Assembly: GCA_009801015.1 (NCBI GenBank)
Contig: VHZZ01011729.1
Location: forward strand, 10,969-31,045
Reading direction: 5' to 3'
DNA length: 20,077 bases
DNA from: Silene noctiflora
Taxonomy: Eukaryota > Streptophyta > Magnoliopsida > Caryophyllales > Caryophyllaceae
Part shown: positions 11,401-19,265 of the stretch, piece by piece
Numbering within the stretch: the stretch's first letter is position 1
How the letters are laid out: each line of letters starts with the position of its first letter
Notes under the pieces: generated by a model
Seen by the model: the letters and a program-made list of their open reading frames with translations, nothing else
The model's database searches: none
Told to the model about the DNA's origin: nothing
Program-made: the position numbers and the translations under genes

Positions 11401-14400
11401 TTGCTATACTGGCCCTTTTTCTGTCTATTATACTTTACATCCCACTAGTGTAATGCTTTTTTGACAGTTACGTGGTAGAGCAGGCAGGCAAGGAGATCCA
11501 GGTTCGACGAGGTTCATGATCAGGTACCTCATGACATTGTATTAGTTTCTTAAAGCTTTTGGTGAATGTGGCCAAAATTGTGTATATTAAACCATAGGTT
11601 ATCGCAGAGCTCGAACAGTTTGAAAGAGACTAGCATATCTTTGATGGCTTGTACGAAGGTCGAAGAAAATAGTTGGACTAATAGGATTTTCATCTGTTAT
11701 TATCCCATTGTCTCCAAAAACACTTATGTTCAAAATGTGGTAAAATACTAAAATTGAATTGGATGTCCGATTGTGTGTGAGGTTTCGCCTAGAAGAATAG
11801 AGAGGTTGTCTCTGGTTGATCCTTGACGAAAATAGCCGCAGTAGTTTCTACTTCTTAAGATAGAAATACATAGGCATACAAAAATCTTTGATTTAGTAAG
11901 CCAAAAAACAGCAAGATAAAATCACAAATGTGGTTAGACGCTCGAGAAAATGACTTACCATGTTTTGTATATGTTTGATGAGCTTAGTTTAAAAAAGCGC
12001 GAGCTGCTACCCAAATCGCCTCGGGGTGTGAGGCACAAGAGACCCATGAGGTGCACTCAACGTACGTGAGGCACAAATGCACAATTAGTGAGGTGCACCC
12101 AGGAGCATTACTTTGCAGTTCCATTTTTTTCCTCATATACTTTTATTTTACCCTTCTTTCCCCTCCTTATCCTTGATTTTTAGTTTTCACTTATTTACAT
12201 GTTAGACCCTCTTTAAGACAAAAAAAAAAAAATGACTATTGTTGCGCAAAATTTAGTTTAAATTTTACACATGTGAAAAATCAGTGTGCCTTACTGCCTT
12301 GTGCCTCATCGTCTTGGGACCCCAACGCGTCAGTGCGCCTCACGCCTTCTCAAACTAAGCTAACGAGAATTACATTAGATGCTTTAAATGGCAACTATCG
12401 ATCATGCTAATATGTTCTATCTGTAAATTGAAGCTGATTTGTTAAAGAGAATGCTGTCTACTGTCAAGCCAGTTTTATTTTCTTTGCGATTATGGCTTTT
12501 CAGTCACTAGGTTAATGTTTTTTTGTTGTTATATTGTGATTGAGAGAGCCTTAAAGTTTATGAATCGGCTGTTTATATGTTTTTCTTTGTGCTTATGGCT
12601 TTGATTGATCCATGTGGCCCAACTAAATAAGGCTTCAAAGTTAATGCAGTGAGCTGACTTTCTTTTCTTATTTGATCTGCTGTCCATTTTGGAGGAGTCT
12701 GCATCAATATGGGCGTAAAAGACAGGAGAACAGTTTTATCTTTATATTTTCTTCACATCTCCTTTGTCCCGAGTCATGGTCTTACATAGTTTTATCACTA
12801 ATATCGAGATAATATAGATGTTTTGTGTTTCCTGATCTTAGTTCTGCTTTCCTAAAGCTCTGTGCTTTTCTTGGACAGTATATCCACATACATCCTTATT
12901 TTATCTCAAGCCAGTGTGGCATTGCTGCAAAATTATAATCATACTAGTGGGGACATATCGAATGTCTTATGCTTGGCCCTTCTGCCCTCCAGTGAGTGGC
13001 TCGTTAAGCATGTAATTCAGTCCCCGTATAAAGGTTATGGGTCATCCGAAGAAGAAGAAACCGATACTATAAAACCATATTACTCATAGCGTTTGCATGT
13101 TTGAGCTCCTTCATAGTTTCATAATTTCATTGTAATGTTTGTAAAAAAGCATTTCAAGTTGGTGCACAGTTATTTTGCCCCCTTGATGTTGTGTTGGTTT
13201 GCAATCTAAATTTATACCAAGTGACTCCAAATGCTCAGGCTTGCTACAGCTTAAATGGACGTCTTGTGGATACATTGACCAACTGGGTTTCATTTTGAAT
13301 TTTGACAGCTTGCAGGATGAAATATTTCAAAAGTTCAACTTTGATACCGAATGGGCCGTCAAACTTATATCTAGAATCACAAATGACGAGGATATACCAA
13401 TTGAAGGCGACTCCATAGTTAAACAGGTGGCTGAAATATAACTTCATGTCTCAGTGTCTACATGATGCTCACTACTCTGACTTTGATTTTACCTCTGTCA
13501 TTGGTGCAGCTTTTGGCCTTGCAAATCAATGCAGAGAAGTATTTTTTTAACATCCGAAAGAGTCTGGTTGAGTTTGATGAAGTTTTGGAGGTATGCTCAA
13601 TGAATTTGCGTGCTTGAAGTTCTGCCTCAGCTCTATAGTCTCATATTTCTTTACTCTAGATAGGGCTTATAAGTTTTTACCATAAATGCATGCTGTAACA
13701 CAATGGTCTACCTCTCATTTGCTAGCCTCTTTTGTTATCGAGGACTCGGGGTTTTTGTCATCTACGAGGAGCTCTAAGTAACGACTCATATAGGAGTGGG
13801 ATATCTAGGGTGTGTTTGGATTGAGGGATTTGGAGGGAAAGGCAAGGGAGGGAGAATAGGAGATTTAAAATCCCTTGTTTGGATAGCAAATGGGGGTGGA
13901 GGGAAATGGAGGAGGAGAGATTTGGAGGGATCCATTTTCCCTTCTCCAAGGCAAATCAAAATTTCTCCACAGATTTGGAAAAAATTTGTATCCAAACACC
14001 CACTCCCCATTCCCCCTCCCCTTCCCTCCCTTTCTCTTCCCCCCTCCCTTTCCCTTCACTTTTGCTATCCAAACACACCCCTAGAGATATTGGTATCTTA
14101 GGCTTATAATATGTGTTCTTGTGCAATTGTATGTACTCTTAACATGTTTATTACATTTTAGATTTACACTGCATTAACTGATTATTCTTACGCTCTTTCT
14201 CTTACTCTTAGGGTGTGTTTGGATTGAGAGATTTGAAGGGAAAAGAAAGGGAGGGAGAGCAGGGGATTTAAAAACCCTTGTTTGAATAGCAAATGAGGGT
14301 GGAGGGAAATGGAGGGGGAGAGATTTGGAGGGATCCATTTTCCCTCCTCCAAGCCTAATCAAAATCTCTCCACAATAGGCAAGATTTGGAGAGAAATTGT

Positions 14401-17400
14401 ATCCAAACACCCACACCCCATTCTTGCCTATTGTGGAGAGATTTTGATTAGGCTTGGAGGAGGGAAAATGGATCCCTCCAAATCTCTCCCCCTTCCATTT
14501 CCCTCCACCCTCATTTGCTATCCAAACAAGGGATTTTGAATCCCCTACTCTCCCTCCCTTTCTTTTCCCTCCAAATCACTCAATCCAAACACACCCTTAG
14601 TCTCTTAGGTTAAGACCTCTAGTATGTGTATGCTTGATGACTTTTGAACTCCAATGTCTGTCTTAGTAAGGCATATCTTTAGTCTATTAGCCAGCCACCA
14701 ACACGTATCCAATCATGCTGCAGATACTAGTCTTATTTGTTTCATTTTAGATATCTTACATTTGATTATCTCGGTTACCTCTAATTTAACAACTAATTTT
14801 TTAATTATTAGAATTAGTGATAGACCATGTACATCTATATGACTAAATACTTCTCAAATTTTCAGATGAATCATTGAAGAGGTTCTTTTCTTAAAATAAT
14901 GATAGTTTTTGACATATATGAAGCAAAATGGGTTACAATTCAAACTTTTAATATCAAGGAGGACCAATCCCTGTGACTTTTTTTCAAAAATAAACTATGC
15001 AAACTTCAGGTACCTAAAATGAAACTAAGCTCATTGGTTACCCAAAATGGCATTATATAAACCTGAGATACTTAAATTGGAATTATTTCACACCTTTGGT
15101 TCCCGAACTGAAAATATTCGTAAATCTTATATTCTTATGTTGTCTTCTCAGGTACAAAGAAAGCATGTTTACGACCTTAGGCAGTTGATTTTGGTCGGTG
15201 ATGGCCAAAGTTGCTCCGAACACATTCTCCAGTGAGTGTATTTGTAACTTTTGGCCAACAACTCTTTACTTTGTATGAGTATTAATCTTTCCCAAGTGCT
15301 GCAACCAAAATGTATTGCTGTTTTGCATCAAGGGTTCTATTACATATGCTATTGGGAATTTAACGCTACTTCCTTCGCCTATCCATGACAGGGCCACCTA
15401 TTAGGATAGTTTTTATTGCAATTATAGTTACAATTATCTATTCGCACAACTAATGGTGGACGCATAGTCAAGTCCTATACAGGGTTGCCTAGGGACTAGG
15501 GTTCCTGTATATGGAGTCTTATATAGTCCTTTAGTTTCTTAGGTAATTACTCTGCCATGGTAATGAAAATTATTCATTCAAAGGCCGCTTTTTATGAGTG
15601 GAGAGAAGTTACTTTTACCATGAAATTACCAGTTTTTTGCTTCTCCATATTGAGAACTACTTCCCCCTGAAAGTTTAATTCTATTGCCAGATTTTTCGCT
15701 TGTGTCATCAATATACCCATTTGTGGCTTACCAATGGGGAACGTTGTTGATGATTGAGTATTGTGCAAGTTAATGAAGTCAGATGCTCGTGTGCCTTTTT
15801 GACTATTCTCGCAACCCCCACCGTATCGTTAACAGAATTTCTTGTTTATGATGGACATATCCGTCTTAAACAAGCAACGGGTCAAATAACAAGATGAGAC
15901 AAAAAGCAAAACGCCTAAGGGACGGCAAACTCTAGTCCATCTATCTATATGGTAGTATTTGACCCATTTTACACTTTTGACGGATATGACCGTCTTAAAA
16001 GAGATGAACTTTATTGTTGAAGGGAGCCATCTGACTGTGTTTCCTACAGATACATGCAAGCTGTGGTAGACGAAATAATATTGGGTTGTGTTGATGCTCG
16101 CAAGGTAATTTAAACTCTAAAATTCTGATTTATTTTTTATAACTAAATTCACATTTTTTATTCTGCTAAATTCAGCGTGAATCGAGCACTTTAAACTTTC
16201 TAATGCACCACTTCTTGATTCACTGCAACTTGTGATCTCTGAGCTCAGTAATAAATAATACGAGTACTAAGTAGTGTGAGGACCTCTTTATGATCTTTTC
16301 CTCTTCTGCAGAGTCCGAGTTGCTGGAATCTGAGAAAGATCTTGAACGAGTTTAGCAATCTTGGAGGAAAGCTGTTGAATGGTGTGCTTGTTTGTGTAAC
16401 TTCTGTTTATTTCGTTTCTCTATTTTCCTCTTGCCCCTTGCGTACGGTTGTGATGTTAAACTATGGCGATTTGTTCAGATTCTTTTGCGGGAATTACGGA
16501 AACAGCCCTATTGAAGGCCCTCTCGGAGTATGATGATGCGTCTTCATTTGTAGATTTTAGCTGCAGTTTACCCCCAGACTTGCCTAGACCGCCAAATGTC
16601 TTCAAGGGGATCCGAAAAAAGACTTCTTCCCTCAAGAGATGGCTTGCCATATGTGGCGATGATTCAATCATGTTAGTCCATATTTTGTTCCTTTTATAGT
16701 AACCAAAGTTTAATAAATGGATTAATGCCGTGATGAATCAATGCAGAGACGGGAGATACCGAGTGAGCATAAATTTATTGCGGAATTACCTCGGGAGTTT
16801 TCTCATTGCTTCGTATCTGAATGCCATAGAGGAATCTGGTTATGATGGGACATATGTAAAGGAAATTGAGGTATGTATTTACTATTGGGGTTTACCATGA
16901 ATTAGGAATTACTTGATATGGGACTAATGAAGGCGAAAATATGCTATAATGGCGGTAGGTGATAAAGGAGGAGATGATGATAGGGTAATGGTTACCCTAA
17001 GAAGGGTAATAGGTTCCAAGGGACAAGGGTGTTGCATTACTCTCATATGGGGGTAAAGAGTGCCCCTCACGAGCCACGACCGCTTCATTCTCTCCTTCAC
17101 CATCCCTTCATTCTCCCCTACACGAACCCTTCATCACCAATAGTCACACTCCTTCCTCTCTTTCATATTGATTTGGATTGCCCAAGGCCTTAATGATTTC
17201 CCTCAATCCCAGCAATCCCTAGAAGCCTTGATCCAAATATAGACAGTTAAAAACTAGTTTGGAACCCTCTACATGTGTACTAGTATGAGAAGTATATGTG
17301 ATTGTATTGTTGGGTCATTATAGCTTGATGTATTGAGTAACTCTCTTGGTGTATTGTGAACCATGTAATTTTTTGTCTGAGCTAGTCACTTAGGGATACA

Positions 17401-17802
17401 GTCTCACATAACGTGTGAGACAAACCCATTACTCATTAATTAAACTCATATTAATTGAATAAATGGGGGTATTTGAAATGCAGAGAGCAGTACTAATCAA
17501 GACCTTGGACTGTTTCTGGAGGGATCACCTCGTTAATATGAATAGGCTCAGTTCAGCGGTACACACATTGGCTTTTCACGTTTCATTGCTTCGTTTGCAC
17601 TCCCTTTAGGATAGAAGGCTGATATAACACTATGCAGGTTAACGTGAGGAGTTTTGGGCACAGAAATCCCCTGGAAGAATACAAAATTGACGGTTGTCGA
17701 TTTTTCATCTCCATGCTGAGTGCATTTAGGAGGCTGACTGTAGAGTCTTTGTTCCGGTATTGGGCCTCTCCCATGGACTCTCAAGAATTATTCATCTCAT
17801 AA
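2260..17802 (+). CDS. SECA2: Protein translocase subunit SECA2, chloroplastic (SecA-type ATPase), 31 coding exons
   Basis: Exons: 2260-2436, 2542-2676, 2865-2934, 3016-3080, 3202-3322, 4296-4387, 4562-4627, 4778-4842, 4919-5006, 5136-5201, 5297-5412, 5827-5917, 7276-7359, 7471-7563, 7640-7735, 7832-7917, 8283-8361, 8494-8607, 10262-10357, 10439-10502, 10584-10873, 11468-11523, 13309-13426, 13510-13590, 15152-15231, 16050-16104, 16312-16381, 16479-16671, 16747-16870, 17484-17558, 17638-17802 (stop TAA). They join in frame to 1,056 residues, close to what I recall for Arabidopsis SECA2. Walker A MKTGEGKT is at residues 164-171, [15 protein letters not shown] at 191-205, Walker B DEVDS at 274-278, GMTGT at 435-439, [10 protein letters not shown] at 552-561 and [11 protein letters not shown] at 718-728. 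NBD1 flanks the preprotein-binding domain (about 287-411), and NBD2 (about 471-745) carries a long insertion (about 565-700). The scaffold/wing region ends in a clear IRA1-type helix pair (about 978-1056). There is no zinc-binding tail. SecA2 motors drive ATP-dependent protein export with SCY2 and SECE2 at the plastid inner envelope (family knowledge). SECA2 is preferred over SECA1 from memory of the Arabidopsis protein, including [12 protein letters not shown] and FRGIR/FKGIR-type segments. All introns are GT-AG except intron 12 (GC-AG). Confidence 0.93.
3323..4295 (+). other. SECA2 intron 5, with short TCCTAGA microsatellite
   Basis: This is a 973-bp intron between the Walker A exon and the VTVNDY exon, splitting a valine codon after its first base (donor GTACGT, acceptor TTTGACAG). 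A 7-bp unit TCCTAGA is repeated about 3.7 times at 3986-4012. I recognise no transposon or RNA gene in the rest, and the open frames inside it have no recognisable protein character. Confidence 0.7.
5413..5826 (+). other. SECA2 intron 11, nothing further recognised
   Basis: This is a 414-bp GT-AG intron splitting an arginine codon after its second base (AG|G). It is T-rich, without recognisable repeats, RNA genes or coding segments. Confidence 0.7.
6017..6375. mobile_element. Non-autonomous TIR DNA transposon (MITE), copy 1 of a family
   Basis: A 359-bp segment in intron 12 is bracketed by a perfect 10-bp direct repeat AAAAGATGGA (6007-6016 and 6376-6385), a likely target-site duplication. 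The left end reads CCTTAGTTTAAAAAGC. The right end, read on the other strand, starts AATTTTAAAAGGC, so the termini are imperfect inverted repeats. Internal blocks around 6197-6218 and 6278-6287 are shared in the same order with the element at 11981-12361 in intron 22. It has no coding capacity. A 9-10 bp duplication would suit a Mutator-like superfamily, but the superfamily is inference. Confidence 0.6.
6815..7015 (+). repeat. GGGTT/GGGCC-rich repeat-like stretch in intron 12
   Basis: The plus strand carries many copies of CGGGTT, GGGCC, TTTGGG and GGGTCAA within about 200 bp, in contrast to the T-rich intron around it. Such GGGTTGGGCC text is a familiar component of dispersed plant repeats. 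I cannot name the element and see no clear terminal repeats. The open frame through it is a by-product of the repeat and not a gene. Confidence 0.35.
7918..8282 (+). other. SECA2 intron 16, nothing further recognised
   Basis: This is a 365-bp GT-AG intron splitting a serine codon (AG|C). A purine-rich stretch with GGTGGT and GTAGTG runs lies at about 8095-8215. I see no terminal repeats or conserved coding text. Confidence 0.65.
8608..10261 (+). other. SECA2 intron 18, 1.65 kb, no element recognised
   Basis: A phase-0 intron directly follows the [17 protein letters not shown] exon. The donor is GTAGGT, and the acceptor is the weak-looking GATAAG just before ATGCTTGCAAAAGG. The downstream exon starts the NBD2 insertion. 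On both strands I found no terminal repeats, tRNA-like fold or conserved protein text. The length suggests old insertions that have decayed beyond recognition by eye. Confidence 0.65.
10874..11467 (+). other. SECA2 intron 21, with a short GGGAA repeat
   Basis: This is a 594-bp phase-0 intron between the exon ending RRIDNQ and the exon beginning LRGRAGRQG, so it splits helicase motif VI between conserved residues. A GGGAA run of about four units lies at 11333-11352. Nothing else is recognisable. Confidence 0.65.
11981..12361. mobile_element. Non-autonomous TIR DNA transposon (MITE), copy 2 of the family
   Basis: The left end AGCTTAGTTTAAAAAAGCGC (11981-12000) is matched in inverted form by the right end (GCGCCTCACGCCTTCTCAAA then CTAAGCT, ending 12361), giving terminal inverted repeats of about 23 bp with a few mismatches. 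The subterminal parts are rich in GAGGYGCA and its complement. Internal blocks at about 12195-12217 (TTTACATGTTAGACCCTCTT) and 12282-12291 (CAGTGTGCCT) are shared with the intron 12 element in the same order and orientation. I see no convincing target duplication; a 4-bp AGCT at both ends is self-complementary and so uninformative. It encodes no protein. Confidence 0.6.
12879..13089 (+). other. Candidate alternative terminal exon in SECA2 intron 22
   Basis: A good acceptor (pyrimidine-rich run then TTGGACAG) ends at 12878. Splicing exon 22 (which ends AG at 11523) to 12879 makes AG+T, a serine codon, and enters an open frame of 69 further codons that ends at TAG 13087-13089. The predicted product would keep SecA2 residues 1-736, then serine and a new tail containing an acidic patch (SSEEEETDT) and ending IKPYYS. 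That removes the helical scaffold and wing. I do not recognise the tail. It could equally be a captured fragment of another gene or a chance open frame; splicing here is not shown by the sequence. Confidence 0.25.
13808..14080. mobile_element. Tourist-like MITE (PIF/Harbinger), 273 bp
   Basis: It starts GGGTGTGTTTGGATTG and ends CTATCCAAACACACCC, so its termini are inverted repeats. It is flanked by CTA on both sides (13805-13807 and 14081-14083), a 3-bp target duplication. The left half is purine-rich (GGAGGGAAA, GGAGAGATT) and the right half pyrimidine-rich, so the transcript would fold back imperfectly. The right part at about 14000-14058 is almost pure C/T. It encodes no transposase and would depend on a PIF/Harbinger transposase elsewhere. 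Superfamily assignment rests on the TIR type and 3-bp duplication. Confidence 0.8.
14211..14596. mobile_element. Tourist-like foldback MITE (PIF/Harbinger), 386 bp, near-complete hairpin
   Basis: It starts GGGTGTGTTTGGATTG, ends CAATCCAAACACACCC, and is flanked by TTA on both sides (14208-14210 and 14597-14599), the classical PIF/Harbinger target duplication. Almost the whole element is an inverted repeat: left arm 14211-14384, loop 14385-14421, right arm 14422-14596. I read the inner 71 bp of the arms (14314-14384 against 14422-14492) as identical, and the outer parts differ by only a few bases. It is the same family as 13808-14080. The nearly identical arms suggest that one arm was copied from the other and that the element is young. 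It has no coding capacity. Confidence 0.88.
15232..16049 (+). other. SECA2 intron 25, carrying an inverted-repeat element
   Basis: This is an 818-bp intron splitting a glutamine codon after its second base (CA|A), with donor GTGAGT and acceptor CCTACAG. Its 3' part holds an inverted-repeat element at about 15842-16003. Nothing is recognisable in 15232-15841. Confidence 0.75.
15842..16003. mobile_element. Short inverted-repeat element (MITE-like)
   Basis: The left arm includes ACATATCCGTC and then GGGTCAAATA (about 15852-15888). The right arm reads TATTTGACCC and then GACGGATATGACCGTC (about 15956-15994), which is its inverted counterpart with some mismatches. The arms surround about 65 bp. 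Outer boundaries are approximate because the similarity fades into T-rich text and no convincing target duplication is seen. It is too short to encode anything. I cannot assign a superfamily. Confidence 0.5.
16871..17483 (+). other. SECA2 intron 29, with a short palindrome
   Basis: This is a 613-bp phase-0 intron (donor GTATGT, acceptor AAATGCAG). GTCTCACA (17401-17408) and TGTGAGAC (17414-17421) form a perfect 8-bp stem around TAACG. A GGTAATGGTTACCCT segment with GGGTAAT nearby lies at about 16984-17010, and a C/T-rich stretch follows to about 17160. These look like remnants of small repeats, but no complete element can be delimited. Confidence 0.55.
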
Positions 17803-18419
17803 CAGAAGGGTAACCTTGATAAATAGGTGTTGCTTGGTGGTGTCTCCAAAGAATATTGCTTGCAGTATACATCAGAAAGCCTCTTGTAAAACGGTTTTGC
17901 ATTAAGATGATGTAAAACAATCCATAAAGACCCTTACCATACCCAATTACCCATAGCATAAATTATGTATTTACTAAAAATCTTTTTAAATGGGTATTTG
18001 GGTCAAATCACACTTTTTTACGACAATACTCATGTAAAACCGTCTTACAGAAGGGTATGCATCCATCCATAATCTTTGGACCGCAAGCATCGTGGCCCTC
18101 CTTGTAATTCACGTAAGCTGGCACTAGTACAATGTTCACCATGCTATGGTAATTGTATAGCATCAAGTTGTCAGATTTACTGAAGGCTGAAAGCAAAGGT
18201 TGCCTGAACAACTAAAATAGAAGGAATGCTATGCCGTGGTTGAAAATACTTGACCTCACGAGCAGGTTATGAAAAGGTGGGGAGAAATGGTATCGTTCTA
18301 GTTTGATTATGATGACATTCAAATCAGTATCCAGAATTCCTGCCAAGCTAAGATCATTCTTGGTTTCCAGCCATTTGTTTGTATGAATGTATAATATGTT
18401 CAGTTGAGTTTACCCTTTA
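17803..18419 (+). other. SECA2 3' UTR and downstream flank
   Basis: The stop TAA at 17800-17802 is followed by T-rich DNA without further exons. There is no perfect AATAAA close to the stop; GATAAATAGG at about 17818 and TGTATGAATGTATAATATG near 18379 are loose candidates for poly(A) signals, so the transcript end is not determined. A MITE occupies 17881-18053 and may therefore be part of the 3' UTR. Confidence 0.5.
17881..18053. mobile_element. MITE with TGTAARACGGTTTTRCAT termini in the 3' UTR/flank
   Basis: The left end CTCTTGTAAAACGGTTTTGC (17881-17900) is mirrored by the right end CATGTAAAACCGTCTTACAG (18031-18050), an inverted repeat of about 22 bp with a few mismatches. The 173-bp element is AT-rich inside and non-coding. 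Exact ends and target duplication are uncertain, and the superfamily is not assigned (a Tc1/Mariner type is possible). It begins about 80 bp after the SECA2 stop codon. Confidence 0.6.
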
Positions 18420-18447
18420 CTAGTTTGATACCCGTGCGTTGCAACGG
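18420..18447 (-). mobile_element. Probable Helitron 3' terminus (minus strand)
   Basis: Read on the minus strand, the sequence is CCCGTTGCAACGCACGGG followed by TATCAAACTAG and then a host T. The first part folds into a hairpin of seven base pairs with one bulged T. The CTAG lies 7 bases after the hairpin and is followed by T. A GC-rich hairpin shortly upstream of CTRR, with insertion before T, is the canonical Helitron 3' end (established knowledge). The body would extend rightwards in this window. Its 5' TC end is not identified, and no Rep/helicase coding text is seen, so it is presumably non-autonomous. Confidence 0.6.
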
Positions 18448-18576
18448 GGTAATTAACTTGGTTGTAATGCTACATTTTATGTCTAACTATTTGTTTACCT
18501 ATGATTAAAATATCTTTTTCAAATAAAATAAAAGATAATACACTTGTTAATGAAAAAAAAAAAGGTTGTAAGGGTT

Positions 18577-19265
18577 AATATTTATATGTTATTGTTGTAA
18601 CTAATGCGTCCGTTAATATAAACTCTTATTATAAGAGCTTTCTAAGACAATATTTGAGAGACTCAAAAGATTTTAGATTGATACTAAGTTCAATGATACT
18701 CTTATTTATAATCATAGGGTCACTCCATAATCTTTTGATTTTGGACCATTCAACTATATATACGTATTATATTTATCACACCTACATTATTTTTCACTGT
18801 GAGACAAATTTATTAACTAAAAATGAGACAATTTATATTATGTGTAAATTATATGAAAATATAGCATTTTTTTACCACAAATATAATTATATTATTTTCA
18901 TAATTTTTTTTAGATAAACATATTATAATATTATTAATCTATAATCGTCACTATAAATATTTACGTGCTTAATATTTATATGTTATTGCTTGTATTATCG
19001 CACTTGAGTCACTCAAAATATTTTGTCTTCTGATATGGGACAATTCACCCCACCTTATGATACTTGACAGACTCAAAAGATTTTGTGTTGATACCTAAGT
19101 TTCAATGATGACTCTTATTTATAATCATGGATCACCCCACCTTATTATAATCTTCTAATGTTGGACGAATTACCTTTTTCTAATGTGGGATAATTCAACT
19201 ATTTATTCGTAGTATATTCATCACACCTATTTTATTTTTCAGTGTGGGACAAATAATATACTGAG
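18577..19265 (+). repeat. Roughly 400-bp direct duplication, diverged
   Basis: Several blocks recur in the same order. TAATATTTATATGTTATTG is at 18577-18595 and again at 18970-18988. GACTCAAAAGATTTT starts near 18660 and again near 19070. ACTCTTATTTATAATCAT follows each, then a TTTTCA(C/G)TGTG(A/G)GACAAAT block at about 18791 and 19235. The offsets grow from 393 to about 444, so the copies differ by indels. No terminal structure or coding sequence is associated. It lies directly next to the Helitron-like end and may be part of that element. Confidence 0.6.

Larger units (their letters stand above)
11524..13308 (+). other. SECA2 intron 22, 1.8 kb, the largest intron
   Basis: The intron splits a serine codon (AG|C) between FMI and LQDE, with donor GTACCT and acceptor TTTGACAG. 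It contains a TIR element at 11981-12361 and an exon-like open segment at 12879-13089, described separately. The remaining sequence (11524-11980, 12362-12860, 13090-13308) shows no recognisable features. Confidence 0.8.
13591..15151 (+). other. SECA2 intron 24 carrying two related Tourist-like MITEs
   Basis: This is a 1,561-bp phase-0 intron (donor GTATGC, acceptor TTCTCAG) between exons encoding [10 protein letters not shown] and [11 protein letters not shown]. About 660 bp of it is two insertions of one MITE family, at 13808-14080 and 14211-14596. The stretch from 14597 to 15151 shows nothing recognisable. Confidence 0.8.

Noticed and set aside
13796-14539. Several overlapping open frames rich in Gly, Lys, Pro and Ser
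   Set aside because: They lie within the purine/pyrimidine-biased arms of two MITEs and are open on both strands because of base composition.
15047-15235. A separate small protein gene
   Set aside because: From 15152 this frame is exon 25 of SECA2 ([14 protein letters not shown]...). The upstream part is intron sequence.
2260-17802. A bacterial secA gene (contamination or recent transfer)
   Set aside because: The SecA motifs are split over 31 exons with proper splice sites and preceded by a transit-peptide-like exon, so this is a nuclear plant gene of ancient plastid origin.
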